From Mycobacterium sp. WUMAC-067 (GTDB lineage: Bacteria > Actinomycetota > Actinomycetes > Mycobacteriales > Mycobacteriaceae), in NCBI RefSeq assembly GCF_020217485.1, contig NZ_JAEKMI010000023.1:1-64000 (forward strand): a DNA stretch of 64,000 nt. Direction: 5' to 3'. Numbering within the stretch: position 1 is the first letter of the stretch; the number at the start of each line of letters is the position of its first letter. The notes beneath the pieces were generated by a model that was given only the letters and a program-made list of their open reading frames with translations, did no database searches and was not told the origin of the DNA. Below are positions 25,257-33,659 of this stretch, in pieces. The position numbers were made by a program, and so were the translations under genes.

Positions 25257-26000
25257 ATGAATACTCATTCACCAGGCCTCGCGGTGGTGACCGGCGCCGG
25301 CTCCGGCATCGGCAGGGCGATCGCGCTGGGTCTCGCCGCCCGGGGCGACCGCGTCGTCGCCGCCGACCTCGACCAGGCGGCGGCCTCGGCCACCGCCGAC
25401 GAACACCCCGAGAAGATCACCGCGCTGCCGGTGGACGTGGCCGACCCGGCGCAAGTCAACGCGCTGCGCGATCGCATCCACGCCGACCTCGGCGTGCCCA
25501 ACGTCGTCGTCAACGCCGCCGGATGGGACCGCACCGACCAATTCCTCAACGCCACAGCGGAATTCGCGCAGAAGGTGGTCGCGATCAACTACCTCGGACC
25601 CGTGCATGTGTGCTCGGCGTTCCTGCCGGGGATGATCGAGACGCACGGCGGCGGGCGCGTGGTCAACCTGGCCAGCGACGCCGGCCGAGTGGGCAGCGCG
25701 GGCGAGAGCATCTACGCCGGCGCCAAGGGCGGGGTGATCGCGCTGACCAAGTCGCTGGCCCGCGAGATGGCGCGTCACCAGATCACGGTCAACTGCGTGT
25801 GCCCGGGACCGACCGACACGCCGCTGTTTCACGCGCAGCCCGAGAAACTGAAGGAGGCGCTGGTCAAGGCGATCCCGTTTCGGCGGCTGGCCCGGCCCGA
25901 CGAGGTCGCCGCGCCGGTGCTGTTCTTCGCGTCGGACGCGGCGTCGTTCATCACCGGACAGGTGATCAGCGTCAGCGGCGGTTTGACGATGGCCGGCTAG
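25257..26000 (+). CDS. Short-chain dehydrogenase/reductase
   Basis: 247 residues from MNTHSPG; the upstream extension in frame crosses the DUF3054 gene and is not coding. NAD-binding TGAGSGIGRAIA, NAAG, and catalytic Ser/Tyr/Lys (NLASDAGRVGSAGESIYAGAKGG). The GPTDTPL and SVSGGLTMAG ends resemble 3-hydroxyacyl-CoA or 2-hydroxycyclohexane-carboxyl-CoA dehydrogenases. First gene of an apparent acyl-CoA catabolic operon; 16 nt before fadE7. Confidence 0.9.
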   Translation: MNTHSPGLAVVTGAGSGIGRAIALGLAARGDRVVAADLDQAAASATADEHPEKITALPVDVADPAQVNALRDRIHADLGVPNVVVNAAGWDRTDQFLNATAEFAQKVVAINYLGPVHVCSAFLPGMIETHGGGRVVNLASDAGRVGSAGESIYAGAKGGVIALTKSLAREMARHQITVNCVCPGPTDTPLFHAQPEKLKEALVKAIPFRRLARPDEVAAPVLFFASDAASFITGQVISVSGGLTMAG

Positions 26001-26016
26001 TGGCAGGCTGACGTCT

Positions 26017-27201
26017 ATGAGCACCAAGACGCCACCCGCCTTCGACCGCTACGACCCCCTGGGCCTGGACGCCTCCCTGTCCGACGACGAGCGCGCAGTG
26101 CGCGACACCGTCCGGGACTTCTGCGCCGAGCACGTCCTGCCCCACGTCGCGGAGTGGTTCGAGATCGGCGACCTGCCCGTCCGCGAACTCGCCAAGGGGT
26201 TCGGTCAGCTGGGCCTGCTGGGCATGCACCTGCACGGGTACGGCTGCGGTGGGGCCTCCGCCGTGCATTACGGGCTGGCCTGCGTGGAGCTCGAGGCCGC
26301 CGACTCCGGCCTTCGGTCGATGGTCTCGGTGCAGGGGTCGCTGGCGATGTTCGCGATCTGGAATTTCGGGTCCGAGGAGCAGAAGCAGGAATGGCTGCCG
26401 GGCATGGCCACCGGCGAGCTGCTCGGCTGCTTCGGGCTGACCGAGCCCGACGTCGGATCCGACCCCGCCGCGATGAAAACCCGTGCGCGACGGGATGGTT
26501 CGGATTGGGTGCTCAACGGTCGCAAGCTGTGGATCACCAACGGCTCGGTCGCCGACGTCGCGGTCGTGTGGGCCAACACCGACGACGGCATACGCGGATT
26601 CATCGTGCCCACCCGCACCGCGGGCTTCACCGCCAACACCATTCACCACAAGCTGTCGCTGCGGGCCTCGATCACCAGCGAGCTGGTGCTCGACGACGTG
26701 CGGTTGCCCGCCGAGGCGATGCTGCCCGAGGCCAAGGGGCTGCGCGGGCCACTGTCGTGTCTGTCCGAGGCCCGCTACGGAATCATCTGGGGCTCCATGG
26801 GGGCGGCGCGCTCGGCCTGGCAGGCCGCCCTCGACTACGCCACGCAGCGCACCCAGTTCGGCCGCCCGATCGCCGGATTCCAGTTGACCCAGGCGAAACT
26901 CGTCGATATGGCCGTCGAGCTGCACAAGGGCCAACTGCTGTCGCTGCACCTCGGCCGCCTCAAGGACAGCGTGGGCCTGCGTCCCGAACAGGTCAGCTTC
27001 GGCAAGCTCAACAACACCCGGGAGGCGATCGAGATCTGCCGGACCGCCCGAACGATCCTGGGCGGCAACGGGATATCGCTGGAATACCCCGTGATCCGGC
27101 ACATGGTCAACCTGGAATCGGTGCTGACCTATGAGGGCACACCGGAGATGCACCAGCTCGTCCTCGGCCAGGCGTTCACCGGCAGCGACGCCTTCCGCTG
27201 A
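26017..27201 (+). CDS. fadE7: Acyl-CoA dehydrogenase FadE7-like
   Basis: 394 residues. Acyl-CoA dehydrogenase fold with GCFGLTEPDVGSDPAAMKT (FAD/substrate loop), WITNGSVADVAVVWA, ARYGIIWGSMGAARSAWQAA, RTQFGRPIAGFQLTQ, and the catalytic base Glu373 in the canonical YEGT motif. The sequence resembles the glutaryl-CoA dehydrogenase branch, as remembered for M. tuberculosis FadE7 (Rv0400c) at the same locus. Stop and next start overlap (TGATG). Confidence 0.92.
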   Translation: MSTKTPPAFDRYDPLGLDASLSDDERAVRDTVRDFCAEHVLPHVAEWFEIGDLPVRELAKGFGQLGLLGMHLHGYGCGGASAVHYGLACVELEAADSGLRSMVSVQGSLAMFAIWNFGSEEQKQEWLPGMATGELLGCFGLTEPDVGSDPAAMKTRARRDGSDWVLNGRKLWITNGSVADVAVVWANTDDGIRGFIVPTRTAGFTANTIHHKLSLRASITSELVLDDVRLPAEAMLPEAKGLRGPLSCLSEARYGIIWGSMGAARSAWQAALDYATQRTQFGRPIAGFQLTQAKLVDMAVELHKGQLLSLHLGRLKDSVGLRPEQVSFGKLNNTREAIEICRTARTILGGNGISLEYPVIRHMVNLESVLTYEGTPEMHQLVLGQAFTGSDAFR

Positions 27202-28346
27202 TGAGCCGCCTGACCTACACGCACGAGCATCACCAGTTCCGGGAACTGGTACGCGATTTCGTGCAGCAGGCGGTCGCGCCCAACCACGAGAGCTGGGAAC
27301 GCGACGGCCAGTGGGACCGCTCGCTGTTCACCGAGGCGGGCAAGCTTGGGCTGCTGGGCTTTTCGGTGCCCGAGCATCTCGGCGGCCCCGGCGTGGACGA
27401 CTTCCGCTACAACGCGATCGTGATCGACGAGTTGCAGCGCGCCGGGGCGGCCGCCGAGGCCATCGCCTTCACGCTGCAAAACGACGTGGTGCTGCCCTAT
27501 CTCACCGATTTGACGACCCCCGAGCAGCAACAGCGCTGGCTGCCCGGGGTGGTCACCGGCGAGACGGTGCTCGGCATCGGGATGACCGAGCCCGGAACCG
27601 GCAGCGACCTGGCCGGGATCCGCACGACCGCGGTGCGAGACGGCGACGACTACGTCGTCAACGGCGCCAAGACGTTCATCTCCAACGGTCAGGTCGGGGA
27701 CCTGTTCGTCATCGCCGCGCGCACCTCGCCGGATCGCCATCAGGGACTGTCACTTCTGGTGGTCGACGCCGACACCCCGGGCTTCTCCCGCGGCCGCAAC
27801 CTGGAGAAGATCGGCCTGCACGCCCAGGACACCAGCGAGCTCACCTTCACCGATATGCGGGTGCCGAAAGAAAACCTGCTCGAATCAGAGGGCCGCGGCT
27901 TCTATCAGTTGATGAAGAACCTGCCCCAGGAGCGGCTCGCGCTCGGCGTGGGGGCGGTGGCCGCCGCGGAAGCGATCCTGGCCGGAACCCTCGACTACGT
28001 CCGTGACCGCAAGGCCTTCGGATCACCGATCGCGAGCTTCCAGCACAGCCAATTCGTGCTCGCCGAGCTGGCAACCGAAATCGACATCGCCCGAACGTAT
28101 CTCGACGACTGCCTTGCCCAGCACCTCGAGGGTGAGCTGACGGCGGCCCGCGCCGCCCGGCTGAAATGGTGGACGACCGACCTCCAGGTGCGCACCGCCG
28201 ACCGCTGCCTGCAGCTGCACGGGGGGTACGGCTACATGCGCGAATACAGCGTGGCGCGCGCGTTCGTCGACGCCCGCATCCAAACCATCTACGGCGGCAC
28301 CAACGAGATCATGAAGACGATCATCGCCAAGGACCTGGGCCTCTAG
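27201..28346 (+). CDS. Acyl-CoA dehydrogenase, long-chain/isovaleryl-like
   Basis: 381 residues. FAD loop GIGMTEPGTGSDLAGIRT, FISNGQVGDLFVIAART, RKAFGSPIASFQHSQ, LQLHGGYGYMREYSVARAFV. Unlike the upstream enzyme it has YGGT in place of YEGT; the catalytic Glu is instead expected in NLPQERLALG, as in long-chain and isovaleryl-CoA dehydrogenases. So the two neighbours use different base positions and probably different substrates or steps. Translationally coupled to fadE7. Confidence 0.92.
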   Translation: MSRLTYTHEHHQFRELVRDFVQQAVAPNHESWERDGQWDRSLFTEAGKLGLLGFSVPEHLGGPGVDDFRYNAIVIDELQRAGAAAEAIAFTLQNDVVLPYLTDLTTPEQQQRWLPGVVTGETVLGIGMTEPGTGSDLAGIRTTAVRDGDDYVVNGAKTFISNGQVGDLFVIAARTSPDRHQGLSLLVVDADTPGFSRGRNLEKIGLHAQDTSELTFTDMRVPKENLLESEGRGFYQLMKNLPQERLALGVGAVAAAEAILAGTLDYVRDRKAFGSPIASFQHSQFVLAELATEIDIARTYLDDCLAQHLEGELTAARAARLKWWTTDLQVRTADRCLQLHGGYGYMREYSVARAFVDARIQTIYGGTNEIMKTIIAKDLGL

Positions 28347-28355
28347 GGGCAGCCG

Positions 28356-29027
28356 ATGGCCACCGACATCGCCGACTACAGCGCCCTTCCCGCCGAGGAG
28401 GCGGTGCGCGCCGCCCGCGTCAGCTCGCGGCGCCGCCAGGTGCTCGATGCCGCGGTCAAGGTCATGGGCAGGACCGGGTTTCACCAGATGTCCATGCAGG
28501 ATCTGGCCGCCGAGGCCGAGGTCAGCGTCGGCCTGCTCTACAAGTACTTCGGCGGCAAGGAGGACCTGCTGCTCGCCACGATCGTGCGCATCCTCGACGT
28601 GTTCCGCGATCAGCTTTCGCCGGTCATCGACGCCGCCGGCGATGACGTCGTGGACCAGTTGACCGCGGGGATCCGCCGCTACATCCAGATCGTCGACGAG
28701 AACCTCGACGGCGTGGTGCTGACCTACCGGGAGAGCCGAACCCTCGGAGCGCCCGGGCGCACCCAGATCAAGGACCTCGAAATCGCCACGGCCGCACCGC
28801 TGCGCGCGGTGATCGAGGCCGGCATCGCCGAGGGCGTCTTCCGCGGGGTCGATGTCGACCTCACCGTGTTCGACATCATGCTGCTCGCGCACGGCTGGGC
28901 GCTGAAGCATTGGCACTTCGGGCCGATCTACACCGTCGACGAATACATCGCGTTGCAGATCCGCCACGTGCTGGGCGGATTGATCGCCGACGACCGCCGC
29001 GCCGACTACGCGCACGTGCTGAAATGA
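28356..29027 (+). CDS. TetR-family transcriptional regulator
   Basis: 223 residues. N-terminal helix-turn-helix (RRRQVLDAAVKVMGRTGFHQ, AEVSVGLLYKYFGGKEDLLL) followed by an all-helical ligand domain. It is the last regulator of the SDR-fadE7-acyl-CoA dehydrogenase series, 9 nt after the dehydrogenase stop, and most likely represses that operon in response to an acyl-CoA. The intergenic 25187-25256 would hold its operator; I saw no clear palindrome there. Confidence 0.9.
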   Translation: MATDIADYSALPAEEAVRAARVSSRRRQVLDAAVKVMGRTGFHQMSMQDLAAEAEVSVGLLYKYFGGKEDLLLATIVRILDVFRDQLSPVIDAAGDDVVDQLTAGIRRYIQIVDENLDGVVLTYRESRTLGAPGRTQIKDLEIATAAPLRAVIEAGIAEGVFRGVDVDLTVFDIMLLAHGWALKHWHFGPIYTVDEYIALQIRHVLGGLIADDRRADYAHVLK

Positions 29028-29671
29028 GGGGCATGGGGATCACCGCACGCCGAGTCCGCGGCATGGTCGCGCTGTTGGCCCTGGGGGCCGTTGCCGGTCT
29101 GCCGGCGGCGGGCGCCGACCCGGCCGCGGGGCTGCCCCCGATGACGTCCAGCGGCAGTGGGCCGATCATCGGCGGGGGCTCCGCCGCGGCGCAGGGAATC
29201 GCGCAGCAGCTCTTTAGCTTTGGCAATCCTAACGTCGTGCAGGAGGTCGACGGCTCGGACGCGGCGCAGTTCATCACGTCCGCCGCGGGCGCCGCCAACC
29301 AGCGACTCGCGGCGCCCTTCTCGCTGCTGCGCCGGGCGTTGGCATGCCAGACCGACAATTCCGGATCGGGGGCGGGGTTCGGGGCGCGCGCCTACCGACG
29401 CAACGACGGGCAGTGGGGAGGAGCGATGCTGGTCGCGGCCAAGAGCGCGACGCCGAGCCTCGACACCCTGGTCGGCTGCGTGAAGACCAACTGGCGACGG
29501 ACAGCGGCCGGCGGCGAAACGGCCATGTGCAACAACGGCTGGACCACGCCGACGTCCTACGAGAGCCGCCGCGGCGAGACCTATTACATCCTGCTCGCCG
29601 GCACCGCCGCCGACTTCTGCAGCGACCTCAACGCCAAGTACAAGAGCGACGCCAGCGGGTGGCCGTTCTAA
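29024..29671 (+). CDS. Secreted protein of unknown function
   Basis: 215 residues from MRGMGITARR (an ATG at 29033 is the alternative), overlapping the TetR stop by ATGA. The signal peptide has an RR-type start, hydrophobic core VALLALGAVAGLPAA and probable cleavage at AAGA/DP. The mature part has four Cys (ACQT, VGCV, AMCN, DFCS) and the end GTAADFCSDLNAKYKSD. No family recognised. Coupling to the operon suggests an export-side role linked to the acyl-CoA genes, but this is inference. Confidence 0.82.
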   Translation: MRGMGITARRVRGMVALLALGAVAGLPAAGADPAAGLPPMTSSGSGPIIGGGSAAAQGIAQQLFSFGNPNVVQEVDGSDAAQFITSAAGAANQRLAAPFSLLRRALACQTDNSGSGAGFGARAYRRNDGQWGGAMLVAAKSATPSLDTLVGCVKTNWRRTAAGGETAMCNNGWTTPTSYESRRGETYYILLAGTAADFCSDLNAKYKSDASGWPF

Positions 29672-30049
29672 CGGCCGCGATGCCCTCTTACCCGTCGCTG
29701 AAACAAATTGCCATCCCGATGGTTTCGCCGCGCGTCGGGCGGCGCGAGCTCGGGACGTATTTGAATTCATATCCAATTTGCGCAGCCGCGTCGGCGAGCG
29801 GCGGGTAAATAGCGATCCAATATAGCCGCGACATGGGCCCCGCGCAGGATAATTCCCATTCACCGGGCCACCGGATTTTGCTGAATTTTGTTCTCGGCCA
29901 AGCGGTCGCATCACAGCGGGGTTCATCGGTCATCCGTTTGACGAATTGGTCGGAAATATTCGCGAAATCGCTTATCTGCGAGCGATTGACGCCGTAAGCT
30001 CGCGGACATCGGGCCTCAGAATGTCGTCTCCCAGACGTAGGGGTTTCTC
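29672..30049. other. AT-richer gap with no firm gene
   Basis: This 378-nt stretch is clearly richer in A+T than its surroundings (for example 29740-29800 and 29925-29990). A minus-strand frame at 29688-29933 (81 codons) is open but lacks a ribosome site and recognised motifs. It may hold the promoter of the small peptide gene that follows, or be the remnant of transferred DNA. Confidence 0.5.
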
Positions 30050-30172
30050 ATGTCACGTCGTACTAGCAAAATCGTCGTCGCCGTGGTGCTGGCTTTCGCA
30101 GCGCCAATGACCTCGGCGTGCACGGTTCCGATCGTTATCGATTGTGGACCCGGTTTGACCTGCACCGGATAG
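30050..30172 (+). CDS. Candidate 40-residue secreted Cys-containing peptide
   Basis: The ATG has AGGGG at 30039-30043 just upstream. The peptide begins MSRRTSKIVVAVVLAFAAPM, a compact signal sequence, and the rest TSACTVPIVIDCGPGLTCTG has three Cys. TSAC could be a weak lipobox (Thr rather than Leu at -3) or the end of a Sec signal. A rho-independent-like hairpin follows at 30186-30210. Ribosome site, signal sequence and terminator together support a real gene too short for usual gene finders. Function unknown. Confidence 0.6.
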   Translation: MSRRTSKIVVAVVLAFAAPMTSACTVPIVIDCGPGLTCTG

Positions 30173-30185
30173 CGGCAGACCGAAC

Positions 30186-30210
30186 GGGCCCCGAGCTCAA
30201 TTCGGGGCCC
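30186..30210 (+). terminator. Hairpin terminator after the small peptide gene
   Basis: GGGCCCCGA (30186-30194) pairs perfectly with TCGGGGCCC (30202-30210) across a 7-nt loop. It lies 13 nt after the stop of the 40-residue peptide. There is no T-run, as is common in mycobacterial terminators. Confidence 0.7.
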
Positions 30211-30478
30211 TCCACTCACATCACGCCTCGCGTAGCGAGGAGCGCACGGTGATCGGCCGGGGCCGCAGCATGCCCTGATGCGCGCCGCGGCCCCGGCCGG
30301 GATCCTTTACCACACACGCCCTTTCGGGCTTCGCGGAGCGTACGGCGCTGAGACTGACTTGGTCACAGGCGTTTTCGACTCCTCCGCTCCTTCTGCTGCC
30401 CTGGTGGCCCTGATGCGTTGCGCATCGGTCTGCAGATCGGCCTCGCCTTTCCTGGGCGCGGCGTCGTACGGTGGAGGC

Positions 30479-31873
30479 ATGTCGCGCCATCGTGTGGTCA
30501 TCATCGGAAGCGGTTTCGGCGGACTGACGGCGGCCAAGGCGCTCAAACGCGCCCCCAGGGGAAGTGAAGTCGAGGTCACCGTGATCTCGAAAACGACCAC
30601 GCACCTCTTCCAGCCGCTGCTGTACCAGGTGGCCACGGGCATCCTGTCCGAGGGCGACATCGCGCCGACCACCAGGCTGATCCTGCGCCGCCAGAAAAAC
30701 GTCCGGGTGCTGTGGGGGGAAGTCTCGGCCATCGACCTCACCGCCAAGACGGTCACATCCCACCTGATGGGCATGGAGACGGTGACGCCCTACGACAGCC
30801 TGATCGTGGCCGCCGGCGCACAGCAGTCCTACTTCGGCCACGACGAGTACGCCGCGTTCGCGCCCGGGATGAAGAGCATCGACGACGCCCTGGAACTGCG
30901 CGGCCGCATTCTCGGCGCATTCGAGGCCGCCGAGGTCGCCATCGACCCGGCCGAACGCCAACGCCGGCTGACCTTCGTGGTGGTCGGGGCCGGGCCCACC
31001 GGTGTCGAGCTGGCGGGCGAGATCGTTCAGCTGGCCGAGCGGACCCTGGCCGGCGCGTTCCGGACGATCACCCCCAGCGAATGCCGCGTCATCCTGCTCG
31101 ACGCGGCGCCCGCGGTGTTGCCGCCGATGGGTACCAAGCTGGGCCTCAAGGCGCAACGGCGGCTGGAGAAGATGGATGTCGAGGTCCAGCTCAACGCGAT
31201 GGTGACCGCGGTCGACTACATGGGCATCACGGTCAAGGAGAAGGACGGCGGCGAGCGCCGCATCGAGTGCGCGTGCAAGGTGTGGGCGGCCGGCGTGCAG
31301 GCCAGCTCGCTGGGCGCGATGCTCGCCGAACAGTCCGACGGAACCGAAACCGACCGCGCCGGAAGGGTGATCGTCGAGCCCGACCTCACCGTCAAGGGCC
31401 ACCCGTACGTGTTCGTCGTCGGTGACCTGATGTCGGTGCCCGGCGTCCCCGGGATGGCGCAGGGCGCGATCCAGGGAGCGAAGTACGCCGCCACCGTCAT
31501 CAAGCACGCGGTCAAGGGCGACGACAATCCGGCCGAGCGCACGCCGTTCCGGTACGTGAACAAGGGCAGCATGGCGCTCATCTCCCGCTACAGCGCGGTC
31601 GCGCAGGTCGGCAAGGTCGAATTTGCCGGATTCTTCGCCTGGCTGGCCTGGCTGGTGCTGCACCTGTACTACCTCATCGGCCACCGGAACCGACTCGCCG
31701 CCATGTTCGCCTGGGGGATCTCGTTCCTGGGCCGCACCCGCGGCCAGATGGCCATCACCAGCCAGATGATCTACGCCCGCCCGCTGGTGAACTGGGTGGA
31801 GCAGCAGGCCGCGGAAGGAACGCTCGCGGCGGCCGAACGCGCCGAGACGGCCGAGCAGAAGGCGGCCGGTTAG
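30479..31873 (+). CDS. ndhA: Type II NADH dehydrogenase NdhA
   Basis: 464 residues from MSRHRVV. Single-subunit, non-proton-pumping NADH:menaquinone oxidoreductase on the inner face of the membrane. FAD motif IIGSGFGGL at the N-terminus, HLFQPLLYQVATG, second Rossmann motif VVVGAGPTGVELAGEIV for NADH, and a C-terminal amphipathic/hydrophobic segment (AGFFAWLAWLVLHLYYLIG) for membrane binding. The wording ISKTTTHLFQ and TPSECRVILL, and the metZ neighbour, favour NdhA over Ndh. Tail-to-tail overlap with metZ of 3 nt or so. Confidence 0.93.
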   Translation: MSRHRVVIIGSGFGGLTAAKALKRAPRGSEVEVTVISKTTTHLFQPLLYQVATGILSEGDIAPTTRLILRRQKNVRVLWGEVSAIDLTAKTVTSHLMGMETVTPYDSLIVAAGAQQSYFGHDEYAAFAPGMKSIDDALELRGRILGAFEAAEVAIDPAERQRRLTFVVVGAGPTGVELAGEIVQLAERTLAGAFRTITPSECRVILLDAAPAVLPPMGTKLGLKAQRRLEKMDVEVQLNAMVTAVDYMGITVKEKDGGERRIECACKVWAAGVQASSLGAMLAEQSDGTETDRAGRVIVEPDLTVKGHPYVFVVGDLMSVPGVPGMAQGAIQGAKYAATVIKHAVKGDDNPAERTPFRYVNKGSMALISRYSAVAQVGKVEFAGFFAWLAWLVLHLYYLIGHRNRLAAMFAWGISFLGRTRGQMAITSQMIYARPLVNWVEQQAAEGTLAAAERAETAEQKAAG

Positions 31874-33096
31874 CTCAAGGCCCGATCGATGTCGGCGATC
31901 AGGTCCTCGGTGCCTTCCAGCCCGACGGAGATGCGCACCACGCCGTCACCGAGCCCGATCGCCGCGCGGCCCTCCGGGCCCATCGCGCGGTGAGTGGTGG
32001 TCGCGGGGTGTGTGACAAGGGATTTGGCGTCGCCGAGATTGTTGGAGATGTCGATCAGCGTCAACTTGTCCAGCACCTCGAAGGCCCGCCGTTTGGCCGC
32101 ACTTTCCGGGCAGTCGAGCGCGAAGGTGATCACCGTCCCGCCGCCCGACATCTGGCGCTTGGCCAGGTCGTATTGCGGGTGTGAGGACAGATAGGGGTAA
32201 CGGACCCAACTCACCGCCGGATGGGTCTCGAGGAATTCGGCGATCCGGTACGCCGAGGAATTGCTGTGCTCGACCCGGATAGCCATCGTCTCAAGGCCTT
32301 TCAGCAACACCCAGGCGTTGAACGCGCTCATCGCCGGGCCGGTGTGCCGCATCAGTTTCTGCACCGGGCCGTCGATGTACTCCTTGTCGCCGAGGATGGC
32401 CCCGCCCAGCACCCGGCCCTGGCCGTCGATGTGCTTGGTGCCCGAGTACACCACCACGTCGACACCGAGCGGGACGCCCTGCTGCAGCAGCGGTGTGGCG
32501 AAAACGTTGTCCAACACCACCTTTGCGCCCGCGGCGTGGGCGAGCTCGGTCACCGCGGCGATGTCCACCAGCGACTGCATCGGATTCGACGGTGTCTCGA
32601 AGAACACCGCCGTGGTGGGTACCGACAACGCCTGCTCCCACTGGGCCAGGTCGTCGCCGTCGACGAAGACGGTTTCGACACCCCAGCGCGGCAGGATCTC
32701 GTTGCACACCACGAAACACGACCCGAACAGGCTGCGCGACGCGACCAACCGGTCCCCCGCGCCCAGCAGCGCCCCCAGCGACGTGAACACCGCCGCCATG
32801 CCGCTGGCGGTGGCGAACGCCGCCGGTGCCCCCTCGAGCAGGCGCAGCCGCTCCTCGAACATCGTCACGGTCGGGTTGCCGTACCGCGAGTAGACGAAGC
32901 GGTCGACCTCACCGGTGAACGACTGCTCGGCGACCGCCGCGGACTCGTAGACGTAGCCCGACGTCAGGTACAGCGCCTCGGCGGTCTCGTCGAACCCCGA
33001 ACGCAGCAGCCCACCACGTACGCCGATGGTCGCCTGGCTGACGTCTTCGGGCAGCGGTGTGGGTGTGCGGACCGAGCCGTGGTCGGCGGGCGTCAT
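31870..33096 (-). CDS. metZ: O-succinylhomoserine sulfhydrylase MetZ
   Basis: 408 residues. PLP enzyme of the Cys/Met-metabolism family that makes homocysteine from an O-acylhomoserine and sulfide. Seen: SRYGNPTVTMFEERL, FATASGMAAVFTSL, FFETPSNPMQSLVDI, LDNVFATPLLQQ, and the PLP lysine in VVYSGTKHIDGQG. It lies 7 nt after a rhodanese gene on the same strand, a plausible source of reduced sulfur. Alternative: cystathionine gamma-synthase, less likely by synteny. Confidence 0.93.
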   Translation of the reverse strand: MTPADHGSVRTPTPLPEDVSQATIGVRGGLLRSGFDETAEALYLTSGYVYESAAVAEQSFTGEVDRFVYSRYGNPTVTMFEERLRLLEGAPAAFATASGMAAVFTSLGALLGAGDRLVASRSLFGSCFVVCNEILPRWGVETVFVDGDDLAQWEQALSVPTTAVFFETPSNPMQSLVDIAAVTELAHAAGAKVVLDNVFATPLLQQGVPLGVDVVVYSGTKHIDGQGRVLGGAILGDKEYIDGPVQKLMRHTGPAMSAFNAWVLLKGLETMAIRVEHSNSSAYRIAEFLETHPAVSWVRYPYLSSHPQYDLAKRQMSGGGTVITFALDCPESAAKRRAFEVLDKLTLIDISNNLGDAKSLVTHPATTTHRAMGPEGRAAIGLGDGVVRISVGLEGTEDLIADIDRALS

Positions 33097-33103
33097 GCCT
33101 GGA

Positions 33104-33541
33104 TCAACCTTGCTTCCAAGGCAATCCGATCGCCCGCCACCCCGACTCGCCGCGGTGTCCGTTGGCGTCGAGCTGGCCTTCGAAGCCGTCCAGGATGTTG
33201 TAGGCCGGGGTGATGCCCAGCTCGGTCGCCACCTCGGCGGCGCCGATGGATCGGTTTCCCGAGCGGCACAGGAACAGCACCGGGCGGTCCGCGTCGGCGG
33301 CGGCGAGCACCTGCTCGCGCAGCTGGTCGGCGAAATTCGCGTTGGGCCTGCCGTCGGACGAATTCCATTCGAGGAACAGCACCTCGCGGCCGAGGCTGGA
33401 CAGATCGGGCACCCCGACGAATCGCCATTCGGCGTCGGTGCGCACGTCGACCAGCACGGCGTCCGGATTGTCGCTGAGCAGTTTCCATGCCTCCAGCGGC
33501 GAGATGTCGCCCGCGTAGGAGTGTCCGCGCTCTGTGCTCAT
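33104..33541 (-). CDS. Rhodanese-like sulfurtransferase
   Basis: 145 residues from MSTERGHS, with GAGGGA upstream; the extra 13 codons of the longer frame are unlikely. One rhodanese domain: PDAVLVDVRTDAEWRFVGVP, active-site loop FLCRSGNRSIGAA with the nucleophilic Cys, and YNILDGFEGQLD. It presumably transfers sulfane sulfur, and its tight linkage upstream of metZ suggests a role in sulfur supply for homocysteine synthesis. Confidence 0.9.
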   Translation of the reverse strand: MSTERGHSYAGDISPLEAWKLLSDNPDAVLVDVRTDAEWRFVGVPDLSSLGREVLFLEWNSSDGRPNANFADQLREQVLAAADADRPVLFLCRSGNRSIGAAEVATELGITPAYNILDGFEGQLDANGHRGESGWRAIGLPWKQG

Positions 33542-33659
33542 GCTCGTATTCCCTCGTCCTTCGTACGCATCGTCAGCCACCCCGGCGAGATTGCCCCCTG
33601 CCCGCGGCGATACCTGACCTGCGATCGTATCGAGACCGCCGCCGCGCGCATCTCGGGGC

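Noticed and set aside
29688..29933. 81-codon minus-strand frame in the AT-rich gap
   Set aside because: No ribosome site, no recognisable motif; kept only as a remark in the gap entry.
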